This document shows, one piece after another, positions 7,545-15,808 of a stretch of 64,000 nt of DNA (positions within the stretch are counted from its first letter, which is position 1; every line of letters starts with the position of its first letter). This DNA is from Tissierella praeacuta DSM 18095 (GTDB taxonomy: Bacteria > Bacillota > Clostridia > Tissierellales > Tissierellaceae), in NCBI RefSeq assembly GCF_900128955.1, contig NZ_FQTY01000004.1, positions 1-64,000 on the forward strand, in the 5' to 3' direction. The position numbers were made by a program, and so were the translations under genes. Under the pieces are notes generated by a model. It saw only the letters and a list, made by a program, of their open reading frames with translations, was not told the DNA's origin and did not search any database.

Positions 7545-8414
7545 TTATTTTGGTACTGCTTGTACAATAGTTTTTGTAGTGTTAACTGCTGCCTGTGCTG
7601 TATATACTGCACTCATTATATTAGCCTTTGTAGATGTATCAAGTCCAAATGCTCCAGCAATCCTTGGTACTTCTCCTGCTGACAGCATTAAACCTAGCCC
7701 TAATAATGCATGATCTTTTACTACCATTAGTCCTGCTGTTAGTATAGTAGCTTGTAAAAATGTAGTAAGGCAAAGACCAATTATCTGCTTACACCATTGA
7801 ATAAATCCATCAATATATCCACGAGGGACAGAAAACATATAAAGGCTTCCAACTGCTATCTGTATAAGCAGAATTCCACCTCTTTTTAGGTTAGCAAAGA
7901 ATACCTTAATCACTGCATATCCCATTAAGATAACAATAAACAGAGCCATAAATGGACTTGTTATCATAGAAAGGCCACCAAAGATTCCTGAACTACCTAC
8001 ACTAATAACATCCCCCGCATTATTTAATGTTGTAATAATATTTGAAGCTAGTTCATTAATTCCAGTACCATAGCCTGTAATACCTGCAGTTAAACTTGCT
8101 TGTAAACTGACTGAGAGTTTGTATAGCTCTATAGGTACAATTGTAAATAAACTAACTGCCATAAAACCTTTTATAGCATTTAAACCTGCATCTTTAATAT
8201 TTCCTCTCCCATTTTGATATTCAATGCCTGTTTCAAAACAAGATACTACAAGGCCTATTCCATATAGTGACCAGGCAAGATATGAAAAGAACAGAACGAT
8301 TGACTGTACCCAGCTCATCTCAAAAAGTTCTACTCCCATATTCCCCATATTAGCAAAGAAATCAGCAAGAAAACCTACAAGTTGACCATAGATCCAATCA
8401 ATTATTTGATCCAT
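7545..8414 (-). CDS. TrbL/VirB6-like conjugal transfer membrane protein, 289 aa
   Basis: A polytopic membrane protein with about six hydrophobic segments and glycine/alanine-rich loops. The N-terminus (IIDWIYGQLVGFLADFF) and the NLKRGGILLIQIAVGSLYMF block are typical of the TrbL/VirB6-like proteins of Tn1549-type elements (DUF6045-like). It forms part of the inner mating channel. In related elements it directly follows the VirB2-like gene. Here the AraC/MATE cassette separates the two. Confidence 0.82.
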   Translation of the reverse strand: MDQIIDWIYGQLVGFLADFFANMGNMGVELFEMSWVQSIVLFFSYLAWSLYGIGLVVSCFETGIEYQNGRGNIKDAGLNAIKGFMAVSLFTIVPIELYKLSVSLQASLTAGITGYGTGINELASNIITTLNNAGDVISVGSSGIFGGLSMITSPFMALFIVILMGYAVIKVFFANLKRGGILLIQIAVGSLYMFSVPRGYIDGFIQWCKQIIGLCLTTFLQATILTAGLMVVKDHALLGLGLMLSAGEVPRIAGAFGLDTSTKANIMSAVYTAQAAVNTTKTIVQAVPK

Positions 8415-8518
8415 AACATCGCCTAATATAAAATCCCATATAAATATTTTTATCGCCTCCTTTCCTTAAAATTTAAAAAGACAAAGCATCTTTACACAAT
8501 GTGCCATATTTATATAAT

Positions 8519-8550
8519 TTACATTTCAAGTATTGTCCAGAGTATCCTTG
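8519..8550. repeat. Left imperfect direct repeat of the AraC/MATE cassette (32 bp)
   Basis: The stretch containing TTTCAAGTATTGTCCAGAGT aligns without gaps to 11070-11101 with eight mismatches, mostly transitions. On the minus strand it reads ILWTILEM-stop, against YIWTILGI-stop at the 3' end of the intact VirB2-like gene. It therefore looks like a copied gene end. The 8415-8738 interval also holds the promoter at 8618-8646; I see nothing else in it. Confidence 0.65.
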
Positions 8551-8617
8551 CAAAAGGATGGTGAGCGAATTTTCGCTTCCCAATTGATTAAACCTGCTGT
8601 TTGTTCATATTTAAAAG

Positions 8618-8646
8618 TTGAAGTAAAGTCTTTACTATGGTAAAAT
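8618..8646 (+). promoter_or_regulatory. Probable sigma-A promoter for the AraC/MATE cassette
   Basis: TTGAAG (8618-8623) and TAAAAT (8641-8646) are separated by 17 bases. The spacer contains a palindrome, AGTAAAG-T-CTTTACT (8622-8636), which could be an operator. The AraC start codon lies about 90 bases downstream. Confidence 0.5.
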
Positions 8647-8738
8647 TACTAAATACTATTCAGGGGTAATTAAGCTCTATGAGTTCATTGATATACCCAT
8701 TTACAAATAACTGTGTTTCAAAAATAAAGGGAGGAAAA

Positions 8739-9572
8739 ATGATAACCAATGAATATATAAATCGTGCAATAGACTATATCTTAAATCATATCAATGAAAA
8801 TATATCTGTTGATGAGATCGCCTCTCATTGCAATTTTTCAAGATATTACTTTTCCAGAATGTTTAAAATGGAAACTGGAGAAAGCATCTATGAATTTATC
8901 AAACGAGTGAAAATGGAGCAAAGTGCGTTTCGCTTAAAGGTTGAGAAAGCCAGAAGTATCACCGATATCAGCTGTGATTACGGTTACAGTTCATCGAACT
9001 ACAGCTCTGCTTTTAAGCAGCATCACAATCTATCTCCAAGCGAATTTCGGCGTAGTATTACGCAAAAATCTTTAGCAAACCCAATTTTTAGTAATGCTGC
9101 TATAGGGTTAGAGTCATTTGAGGAGTGCGACAAAAAAATTTCCATAGAAGTTCTTGAGGATTGTCCTATTATATACGAACGGCATAAAGGAAATTATGGA
9201 GACTTATCGGTGCATTGGGGAGCTTTTCAAGAAAAATATAAGGAATATATCACCGAGTTAACGCTGCTTCTTGAGCGCACCTATGATGACCCGTCCATTA
9301 CCGATATAAACGAATGCCTATATGACATCTGCATGACTGCCCCGGAAGGCTGTAAGCTTGAAAACACCTATGTGCTAAAAGGTGGAAAATTTGCTATTTA
9401 TCACTTCAAAGGTTTGGTAAAGCAGATATACACTTCTTACCAAAGCATTTTCAATGTGTGGTTGCCACAGAGTAACTGTGAAATTGATAATCGCTATGGA
9501 TTTGAGATTTACAGAAAGATAGACTGTGATTCCATGTATATGGAAATTGATCTTTGTATTCCAATCAAATAA
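8739..9572 (+). CDS. AraC-family transcription regulator with GyrI-like effector domain, 277 aa
   Basis: The N-terminal 100 residues form the double helix-turn-helix of AraC/XylS regulators (SVDEIASHCNFSRYYFSRMF and ITDISCDYGYSSSNYSSAF). The C-terminal ~150 residues resemble the GyrI/SbmC-like small-molecule-binding domain found in Rob/BmrR-type drug sensors. The ATG at 8739 is six bases after GGGAGG; an upstream in-frame start lacks a ribosome site. It is transcribed with the downstream MATE exporter, so it probably senses a drug or metabolite and controls efflux. It is more GC-rich than its neighbours and lies on the opposite strand to the conjugation operon, which suggests transfer as a unit. 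Confidence 0.92.
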   Translation: MITNEYINRAIDYILNHINENISVDEIASHCNFSRYYFSRMFKMETGESIYEFIKRVKMEQSAFRLKVEKARSITDISCDYGYSSSNYSSAFKQHHNLSPSEFRRSITQKSLANPIFSNAAIGLESFEECDKKISIEVLEDCPIIYERHKGNYGDLSVHWGAFQEKYKEYITELTLLLERTYDDPSITDINECLYDICMTAPEGCKLENTYVLKGGKFAIYHFKGLVKQIYTSYQSIFNVWLPQSNCEIDNRYGFEIYRKIDCDSMYMEIDLCIPIK

Positions 9573-9651
9573 AGCACAAAAACAGAAGTATTTTTCTTTT
9601 CATTCCTTTATCCTTTATAGTGTGAACAATGGATATAGGGAGGAAATGAAA

Positions 9652-10989
9652 ATGAATTTAGAGAGCATTCAAAACAACAAAATCAAAACAATTTTACAAT
9701 TTTCGATTCCATCGATTATTGCAATGGTGCTGACCTCACTGATTACGGTTGCCGATGGTTTTTTTATTGGAAACTATGTGGGAAAAGAAGGTCTTGCTGC
9801 GGTTAACTTAGGGATACCGATTGTCTATTTATACCTTGCAGTGGGACTCATGGTCTCGGTAGGCGGCGTGGCAATCGCTGGAATGTCCCTTGGCGGTGGA
9901 GATATCAAAAAGTGCAACAGTGTTTTTAATCAGACCATGTGTACGGCAATGGTTGCAACCGTCCTGCTCAGCGTCATCATGTGGCTCTGCCTTGACCCGA
10001 TACTTCAACTCTTAAATGCCGATGCGCAAGTGGCGGGATTTTTCAAGGACTATTATGGCATTATGTTGCTGGAGCTTCCAATTATGGTGATAAACGCATC
10101 CTTTGGTATGTTTATCAGAGGAGAGGGTAAGCCACAGTATTTTATGCAAGTCAACATTTTAAATGTGTTGCTTAATATTCTACTAGATTATTTGTTTATC
10201 CGCTGGTTTAGCTGGGGTGTAAAGGGTATTGCTGTTGCCTCATTGCTTGCAGCTATTGTTACACTATTGTGCATTCTTTACTTTTTCATCAAGAAGTCAA
10301 GCGTATATAAATTTCGTAGATTTGATTTTTCGGGCGAGGTGCTGACCAGTACACTCCTCAATGGCAGTTCAGAATTTGTCGGTGAAATGTCGCTGAGTAT
10401 TTCTATGTTTGCCTATAACTATGTGATACTAAAAAATATCGGCATAGACGGTGTGACTGCATTTACCATCGTGGGCTATATTGCCTATATCTTTAGCATG
10501 GTAATTATCGGTTTTGGACAGGGTGCAAGCCCACTCATCAGCTTTGCTTATGGTGCAAAGGAACATTTGCTTGCAACAAGCCTGCGTAAGATAACCAACT
10601 TCATGGTGCTGATTGCGGGAGTAGTGGTGCTTTCCTTCGTGTTAGTTTGTTCCGAGTGGTACAGCAGTCTGTTCGTTAAAAGCGAAGTCGTGGAGCAGAT
10701 GGTGCATTCGGGGGGAATAATCTATGCCGTTTCGTTTCTGTTTTCAGGAATTAATACAATTTCCTCTTTTTACTTTACTTCGATTGGCAGAGCAAAAGAG
10801 TCAGCCATCATATCTTCTGCACGAGGTTTAGTCATTCTGCTGATTTGTATTTTCACCTTTCCACCGCTGTTTGGTATGACAGGAGTATGGCTTGTCGCAC
10901 CGATTACAGAAGTGCTGACCTTACTTTTGAGCTTGTTTTTTATAGGAAAAGAAAGCAAAAACAGATTACACAGATTAGAACAAGATTGA
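9652..10989 (+). CDS. MATE-family multidrug exporter, 445 aa
   Basis: A twelve-helix MATE (multidrug and toxin extrusion) protein exporting cationic or aromatic compounds in exchange for Na+ or H+. The two homologous six-helix halves are visible, beginning FSIPSIIAMVLTSLITVADG and, for the second half, near LNGSSEFVGEMSLSISMF. GGGAGG at 9638-9643 is eight bases before the ATG at 9652 (an ATG two codons earlier is too close). The gene is 79 bases after the AraC gene and ends in a strong terminator. Codon use is visibly more GC-rich than in surrounding genes. Confidence 0.93.
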   Translation: MNLESIQNNKIKTILQFSIPSIIAMVLTSLITVADGFFIGNYVGKEGLAAVNLGIPIVYLYLAVGLMVSVGGVAIAGMSLGGGDIKKCNSVFNQTMCTAMVATVLLSVIMWLCLDPILQLLNADAQVAGFFKDYYGIMLLELPIMVINASFGMFIRGEGKPQYFMQVNILNVLLNILLDYLFIRWFSWGVKGIAVASLLAAIVTLLCILYFFIKKSSVYKFRRFDFSGEVLTSTLLNGSSEFVGEMSLSISMFAYNYVILKNIGIDGVTAFTIVGYIAYIFSMVIIGFGQGASPLISFAYGAKEHLLATSLRKITNFMVLIAGVVVLSFVLVCSEWYSSLFVKSEVVEQMVHSGGIIYAVSFLFSGINTISSFYFTSIGRAKESAIISSARGLVILLICIFTFPPLFGMTGVWLVAPITEVLTLLLSLFFIGKESKNRLHRLEQD

Positions 10990-11029
10990 TATTTAATCCG
11001 TGCACACCAATCTTACTAACATCCAAGTT

Positions 11030-11062
11030 GAGCCGCTACATCTTTACATGGTGTAGCGGCTC
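11030..11062 (+). terminator. Terminator after the AraC/MATE pair
   Basis: GAGCCGCTACA (11030-11040) pairs perfectly with TGTAGCGGCTC (11052-11062) around an 11-base loop. The sequence after it is only modestly T-rich (TCGTTTGTT). It lies 40 bases after the MATE stop and just outside the right direct repeat. Confidence 0.75.
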
Positions 11063-11069
11063 TCGTTTG

Positions 11070-11101
11070 TTATATTCCAAGTATCGTCCAAATATATTTT
11101 G
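11070..11101. repeat. Right imperfect direct repeat of the AraC/MATE cassette (32 bp)
   Basis: This copy is the 3' end of the VirB2-like gene and contains TTCCAAGTATCGTCCAAAT. It matches 8519-8550 at a constant distance of 2551 bases. Together the two copies delimit the opposite-strand, GC-richer cassette. Confidence 0.65.
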
Positions 11102-11411
11102 GTGCTGTTAAGGTAAATACCAAACACGCAAACAAAATTGCTGGCCCACTCCACTCAAATTGTCCATGTTTTCGATAATCAAAATAAGCCATGCCGAGTT
11201 TAGCAAAGAAAAACACTGCTAAAATAAGATCTATTGCAGGAAACACAACTTTATTTACTACAGTCTTTATTTGCCCAGATGCATCTTTCCAAGTACCCTC
11301 GATTGCTCCTGCTACATCTCCCGAACCTGCAGCAAAAGCTGTAGTGCTAAACATTAAAGTAAATATTAATACTATGCATATAGCTAATGTACTTTTCTTA
11401 TATATCCTCAT
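11070..11411 (-). CDS. VirB2-like / DUF3852-type conjugation membrane protein, 113 aa
   Basis: A signal peptide (to about residue 27, ...STTAFA-A) is followed by a short periplasm-facing part, a hydrophobic helix (VVFPAIDLILAVFFFAKLGM) and a second near the C-terminus. This two-helix secreted layout is that of VirB2/TrbC pilin-like or DUF3852 proteins in Tn1549-like elements. The ATG at 11411 follows GGTGG by five bases. It lies downstream of a large secreted protein. Its last codons are repeated at 8519-8550 across the AraC/MATE cassette. Confidence 0.72.
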   Translation of the reverse strand: MRIYKKSTLAICIVLIFTLMFSTTAFAAGSGDVAGAIEGTWKDASGQIKTVVNKVVFPAIDLILAVFFFAKLGMAYFDYRKHGQFEWSGPAILFACLVFTLTAPKYIWTILGI

Positions 11412-11436
11412 AAAATCCACCTTTCTTTTTCTGTAT

Positions 11437-13128
11437 TTAAGGTTTTAGGGGTGCAATATGCCAATCCTGCCATAGGTTCCCCCTTATTGTAAGTGAGTCT
11501 GTAAGGTTTATAGAGAGCATTCCATCAGGAGTCCATGCATCTATGACCCAAGTATTTACTGTATATGCTCCATCTGGCATCCATATTGGAGTAAAATGTG
11601 TACGATTCTTATAAGTGGAGTAATTGTTTTTCTTAAGTTCAAACCTAGCATTTGAACCATTGGAAACACGCTCTAATAATCTCCAATAGGTTTCATATCG
11701 AAATTCTGGGAAATAAGAAACAGCATTTTGAGGATAGGTAATTGCAGAACTTTGATTACTACTCACATTGCATGTTACTAATTGATTAATGCCATATCCA
11801 CTTTTAAAAGTACTTCCACTTCCAGTAGGATTCTTACTATCGTTTGTAATTCTCATATCAGCAGAAAGCCTTGCACTATATTGGTCAAGGTCAAACTCCC
11901 ACCATCCATGATCACACCAATATCCTGAATCCTCACCCATACTATGCCATACCCAATATTCCTGCCACCACGGACTCCATATACTCCAATTGGCGGTTGT
12001 TTTCTGCTCCCTATTTGGAACAGGAGCATGTGAAAATTTATCATTTCTATCATCAGCTACAGGATTTGGAGGCGGATTCTTATCTAAATCAACAATCCTT
12101 ACATTGATAATCGATTTTGTTGTACTTCCTGAACCATGTACACTTACATTAATAATCATATCCTGCTCTGTATCAGGAGTAGTCCATTTTACCCAAGCAA
12201 GTTGTGAATCACCTCTGGGATAATACACATTTCCAACATTATAGGTTCTACCTTCAATTTCAAAGCTCACATATGTTGGATTATCAGGATCAGACTGCCC
12301 TCCACTTACCATTACTGATGTAATTACTTCAGTATTTACTCTGTATTCATAATCATACGTGCTTACAACTGGTGGTTCTGGTTTCTCTGTAAAGCGAACA
12401 ATTCCAAGACCTAAAGAAGACTTTATATCTGCATTGGATGCTGGAGTTGATGTACTGCCTCTCCATGCAGGATATCCTAAATCCCCTACCTCTAAAAACA
12501 TAGCAAGGGGCAAGTTTTTATGAGATAAGGAGACCATTTTACTTCTTAATAATCCATTTACCTGCTCATCATACATGGCTGCTTCTGTTGCAGTTGTAGC
12601 AACCATAACCCCTTGAAATGTATAATATGCCATAGGTTCTAGGAGTAATTTATAATCTCCGCCAATTAATATGTCATAATCCATTCCTGTGATTTCAGAA
12701 ATCCTTTTTATTGTATATTCAGAACAAAAATACTTTTTTATTGCATCTATATTATTTTTTCCATCCGTACTCACTATTCTTGGCATTGCTTGTGCTGAAT
12801 TATAATAGGAATATGAACCTTGGATAGGTGATAAATTCCTCCCACTGTTATAATGAATCTTGGATACCTTACCAAAGTGAAACATAGTTGATGGAGGTTG
12901 TTTATTAGTAAAATCTATTGGCATAGTCACTACTGAATGATCACTGGCACGAACTACAGTTATACGCACTCCATCATAACCAGATGACCATTTATTGTCA
13001 CTTGCACCACTTCCCATTCCTCCACCGCCTGAATCTATGTTTCCATCTCCGACTGCAAACACAGAAATAGGTATTGTTAAACTAAGTATCATTAAAATGG
13101 CTATAAAAAATGTTAATATTCTCTTCAT
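11437..13128 (-). CDS. Large secreted protein of the mating/pilus operon, 563 aa
   Basis: The N-terminus is a clear signal peptide (ILTFFIAILMILSLTIPISVFA). The mature part is rich in Gly, Ser, Tyr and Trp, with beta-sandwich-like segments and a tryptophan-rich stretch near the middle (WSIWSPWWQEYWVWH). No catalytic motif was recognised. The ATG at 13128 follows AGGAG by five bases; a TTG at 13146 is the alternative. Position between the DUF6550-like and VirB2-like genes indicates a cell-surface role in pilus or mating-channel function. An intrinsic terminator lies just upstream. Confidence 0.7.
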   Translation of the reverse strand: MKRILTFFIAILMILSLTIPISVFAVGDGNIDSGGGGMGSGASDNKWSSGYDGVRITVVRASDHSVVTMPIDFTNKQPPSTMFHFGKVSKIHYNSGRNLSPIQGSYSYYNSAQAMPRIVSTDGKNNIDAIKKYFCSEYTIKRISEITGMDYDILIGGDYKLLLEPMAYYTFQGVMVATTATEAAMYDEQVNGLLRSKMVSLSHKNLPLAMFLEVGDLGYPAWRGSTSTPASNADIKSSLGLGIVRFTEKPEPPVVSTYDYEYRVNTEVITSVMVSGGQSDPDNPTYVSFEIEGRTYNVGNVYYPRGDSQLAWVKWTTPDTEQDMIINVSVHGSGSTTKSIINVRIVDLDKNPPPNPVADDRNDKFSHAPVPNREQKTTANWSIWSPWWQEYWVWHSMGEDSGYWCDHGWWEFDLDQYSARLSADMRITNDSKNPTGSGSTFKSGYGINQLVTCNVSSNQSSAITYPQNAVSYFPEFRYETYWRLLERVSNGSNARFELKKNNYSTYKNRTHFTPIWMPDGAYTVNTWVIDAWTPDGMLSINLTDSLTIRGNLWQDWHIAPLKP

Positions 13129-13148
13129 GGAATCTCCTTTCTGCAAAT

Positions 13149-13173
13149 AAAAAACACTGCATTTCTGCAGTGT
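13149..13173 (-). terminator. Strong hairpin with T-run just upstream of the secreted-protein gene
   Basis: On the minus strand ACACTGCA-GAAA-TGCAGTGT (13173-13154) is followed by TTTTTT. It lies 20 bases after the stop at 13193 and only 26 bases before the next start codon at 13128, leaving no space for a promoter. Confidence 0.78.
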
Positions 13174-13192
13174 ATCTTATTACTATTTATAT

Positions 13193-13807
13193 TTAATTCA
13201 TATCACCTATTTGTTTATTGATATCACCATCTCCATCTACCTCTGTACCTTGATTCTCACCACTGTTTTCTATCCATCCAAATCCAGGTAGATACGTTTG
13301 CCCCTTGTTATTAACATCTCCACCCTTTGGTTCATCCTTTTGTTTTGGTAACTCTTCAGGTTTCTCTACCTTCTCGTGATCCACATTTACAGGTGGCTCT
13401 GTTACCTTTTCACCATTAGGTTTTTGTGTTGGATCTGTTAGCTGTTCTTTTGTAGGTTCTTTAGGCTTTTCAGCATTCTTTTGAATAGTTTGCTCTGTTC
13501 CCTTATCTACACCATTCTTATTTGTAGACTGTGTATCTGGAGTTTTAATTGGTGATACTATAATTTCATCTTCTTTTTCATTATTCGTTTTATCTTCATC
13601 ATTCGTTACTTCCTCTTTCTCTGCCTTTTCTGTATCCTTTGGTTTTTCTATTGTTACATCATCAACTTCTATATTTTGATTTGGAAGTGTATCCTCTATT
13701 GGTTCTTTTCTAAACTGTGAGCTTATCATAAGTATAAGCATTACACAAATCACCAAACCCCCAGTAACTAGAAGCCATTTTTTAGTTTTTTCACTTATAT
13801 TCTTCAT
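13193..13807 (-). CDS. DUF6550-like membrane-anchored protein, 204 aa
   Basis: A single N-terminal transmembrane helix (residues 12-28, LLVTGGLVICVMLILMI) is followed by a long, charged, low-complexity extracellular stalk rich in Lys, Glu, Thr and Pro. A short conserved C-terminal block (TYLPGFGWIENSG) ends the protein. This layout matches the family I know as DUF6550 in firmicute conjugative elements. The function is unknown; it may be a spacer or scaffold linking membrane and cell wall near the pilus. It precedes the strong hairpin at 13149-13173. Confidence 0.65.
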   Translation of the reverse strand: MKNISEKTKKWLLVTGGLVICVMLILMISSQFRKEPIEDTLPNQNIEVDDVTIEKPKDTEKAEKEEVTNDEDKTNNEKEDEIIVSPIKTPDTQSTNKNGVDKGTEQTIQKNAEKPKEPTKEQLTDPTQKPNGEKVTEPPVNVDHEKVEKPEELPKQKDEPKGGDVNNKGQTYLPGFGWIENSGENQGTEVDGDGDINKQIGDMN

Positions 13808-13892
13808 AGATTTCTACCTCCTTTTTTCCGCTTCTTATAAGTCACACCCTACCACAAGAGTCTTCAAATGTCTATTCATATTTTCTAAACTC

Positions 13893-14438
13893 TTAAAACT
13901 TAGGAGTATATCCTCCACTTGTCTTTATTCGTATCTTCATACTAGGAAGAAGTCTCCCCCCAAAGGATACTGGTACTTCAAGCATAATGGTGCAATTAAC
14001 CTTAAATCTTGAACTTGCTATATCTTCTGTTCCAATAGGAGCATTCCTTATATCCACATCTAAGTCCCATATTCTAAACTCCATTTTATTATCTGATATA
14101 GTTTTTACATGGTATCCGCCACTTCGCTCTAAACCTAAAATTGTATCTAATCTATTATAAATATCTCCATAATCAAGGGATTCTTCAAAATCATCTGCTA
14201 CTGGCTGATATCCTCCTGAATACCCTTCACGAACTCCATGATAGACATCATCATAGTTATCATTTACTGTAGAGATTACGGCATCTTGCACTGCATCACG
14301 AACACCTTGTGCTATAATCATCAATCTAAAATATTCGGATATACCTGTAATGATTATTACAAGGCACAAAGTTACAGCTACAATTAAAGGAAAGGAGCTT
14401 CCTCTTTTTTCTCTTAATATTTGTATGATCTTCTGCAT
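13893..14438 (-). CDS. TadE-like pseudopilin, 181 aa
   Basis: The N-terminus has a short basic leader, REKRGSSFPLIVA, and a long hydrophobic helix (to about residue 35), as in TadE/TadF minor pilins. A globular beta-rich domain follows. The acidic +5 residue common after TadE cleavage sites is absent. The ATG at 14438 is five bases after a GGTG; a GTG at 14459 is the alternative. It follows the DUF4320-type gene and belongs to the Tad/Flp pilus module, where minor pilins initiate or cap the fibre. Confidence 0.72.
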   Translation of the reverse strand: MQKIIQILREKRGSSFPLIVAVTLCLVIIITGISEYFRLMIIAQGVRDAVQDAVISTVNDNYDDVYHGVREGYSGGYQPVADDFEESLDYGDIYNRLDTILGLERSGGYHVKTISDNKMEFRIWDLDVDIRNAPIGTEDIASSRFKVNCTIMLEVPVSFGGRLLPSMKIRIKTSGGYTPKF

Positions 14439-14523
14439 CCTTTCACCTACTCTTCTCACTTTCTCTTACTCACTCCTACCTTCTCTTACTTTTACTACCT
14501 ATTTAAACAGATATATCATCCAC

Positions 14524-14919
14524 CTATTTCCAATATACTTCTGACTTCCCTGCAGCATCAGCTCGTAAAGTTATAGGGAAGGAACCAAAACCTCCAAACA
14601 GGCCAATATTAATTTCATAGGTAATAGTTACAGTTATCTCTTCATTTAACTGTATCTTTCCTGTTTTTAGCCACTTAACCGTTGGTGTAATTCCCATTTT
14701 ATCTCTTAATAAGATTTCCCTATTTGTAGTTTCTGTCCCTACTCTTCCTGCAATCTCTGCCTCTCTTACAAGTTCTGTGGCAAAGGTGTCGATTTTTTGT
14801 TTTGCAATATAAGCTGGAAATACCTTGACGGCCAGAGCAATCATAAGCATAACACAAAGTACAAGAACAGCTACATCAATATATCCTTCTCCTTTATTAG
14901 ACTTTAGTACCTTAAGCAT
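14524..14919 (-). CDS. DUF4320-family pilin-like protein, 131 aa
   Basis: A basic leader, NKGEGYID and a long hydrophobic helix form a prepilin-like N-terminus. The GEGYID motif is shared with the two small Flp-type pilins of this operon. The C-terminal domain is beta-rich (ITVTITYEINIGLFGGFGSF). The family is DUF4320 by recollection and is regularly found with Tad genes on conjugative elements. It is probably processed by the operon's own prepilin peptidase. It starts 11 bases after the TadC-like gene. Confidence 0.75.
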   Translation of the reverse strand: MLKVLKSNKGEGYIDVAVLVLCVMLMIALAVKVFPAYIAKQKIDTFATELVREAEIAGRVGTETTNREILLRDKMGITPTVKWLKTGKIQLNEEITVTITYEINIGLFGGFGSFPITLRADAAGKSEVYWK

Positions 14920-14930
14920 ACGAACACCTC

Positions 14931-15803
14931 CTAAAACAATCCGCTGAAAGAGTGGATGATTTCATAGATGATAATGGCTATATAGGTCATCATAAAACAC
15001 ATAAGCATTACAAAGGAGAACATTCTAATCTTAGGTGGTATCTTCATAGCTTCAGCTTTTAACCTTTGAAGTTCCAGCTGTTTCATATCATGGGAAAGCA
15101 TTTGAAAATACATTGATCCATCATCTCCACGAAGAACACCAATTAACCCTCTAGTAATATCTGATAACATAGGTGAGTTTATCCTTGCTTCAAACCTTGT
15201 AAGGGCTGCCTCATAAGATGAGGATCGCATATCCGCAGTTAATATATCTAATTCATTTGCAAAATCCTCTCCTGCATTTTTCTTGAAATTTTCTAAAATG
15301 GATAATACATCTCTACTAGCCTTTAGCTCTTGGGTTATGGTTGCTACAAACCTTGGGAGTTCCCTTTCTATCTTTTCTCGCTTTTCTTTTAACTCTTCAT
15401 CTGCTTTTCGTATCTCTCTAAAATATACAAGAATACTTAGAAATGCAATAATTGGTGTTAAGAGAGGTAATATCATAAGGCAAGGAATCACAACCAATGA
15501 AATTAAACCTGATTTAACTATAGCAGATGCCATATATTCTTCTGGGGTCATATTTATTCCAGAGGCATTCAGTGTATTTTTCATTCTATTTCTCTTATAC
15601 TCATCAATTGGGATGTATTTTGCCAGCTTTACTGCCCATCCTAAAAGTAATATATCTATACTTTTTATCTTTTCTTTTCCTTGTTTTCCTGCGAATTGCA
15701 TTGCCCTTTGTGTGGCAAGGCTTGGAAGTCTTAAGATATCAGCCATTATAAAAAACAGTCCAAGAGCAAGGAGTATTCCAAAGATAATAATTAGAAATGT
15801 CAT
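14931..15803 (-). CDS. tadC: TadC-like type II secretion F-family membrane protein, 290 aa
   Basis: An inner-membrane platform protein of the GspF family that works with the CpaF/TadA ATPase to assemble Tad/Flp pili. One N-terminal helix, two helices near residues 90-125 and a C-terminal helix (MLMCFMMTYIAIIIYEII) surround the cytoplasmic GspF domain. That domain includes the KEKIERELPRFVATITQELKA stretch typical of TadB/C. It follows the TadB-like gene by five bases. Length is normal for TadC. Confidence 0.85.
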   Translation of the reverse strand: MTFLIIIFGILLALGLFFIMADILRLPSLATQRAMQFAGKQGKEKIKSIDILLLGWAVKLAKYIPIDEYKRNRMKNTLNASGINMTPEEYMASAIVKSGLISLVVIPCLMILPLLTPIIAFLSILVYFREIRKADEELKEKREKIERELPRFVATITQELKASRDVLSILENFKKNAGEDFANELDILTADMRSSSYEAALTRFEARINSPMLSDITRGLIGVLRGDDGSMYFQMLSHDMKQLELQRLKAEAMKIPPKIRMFSFVMLMCFMMTYIAIIIYEIIHSFSGLF

Positions 15804-15808
15804 TTTAT

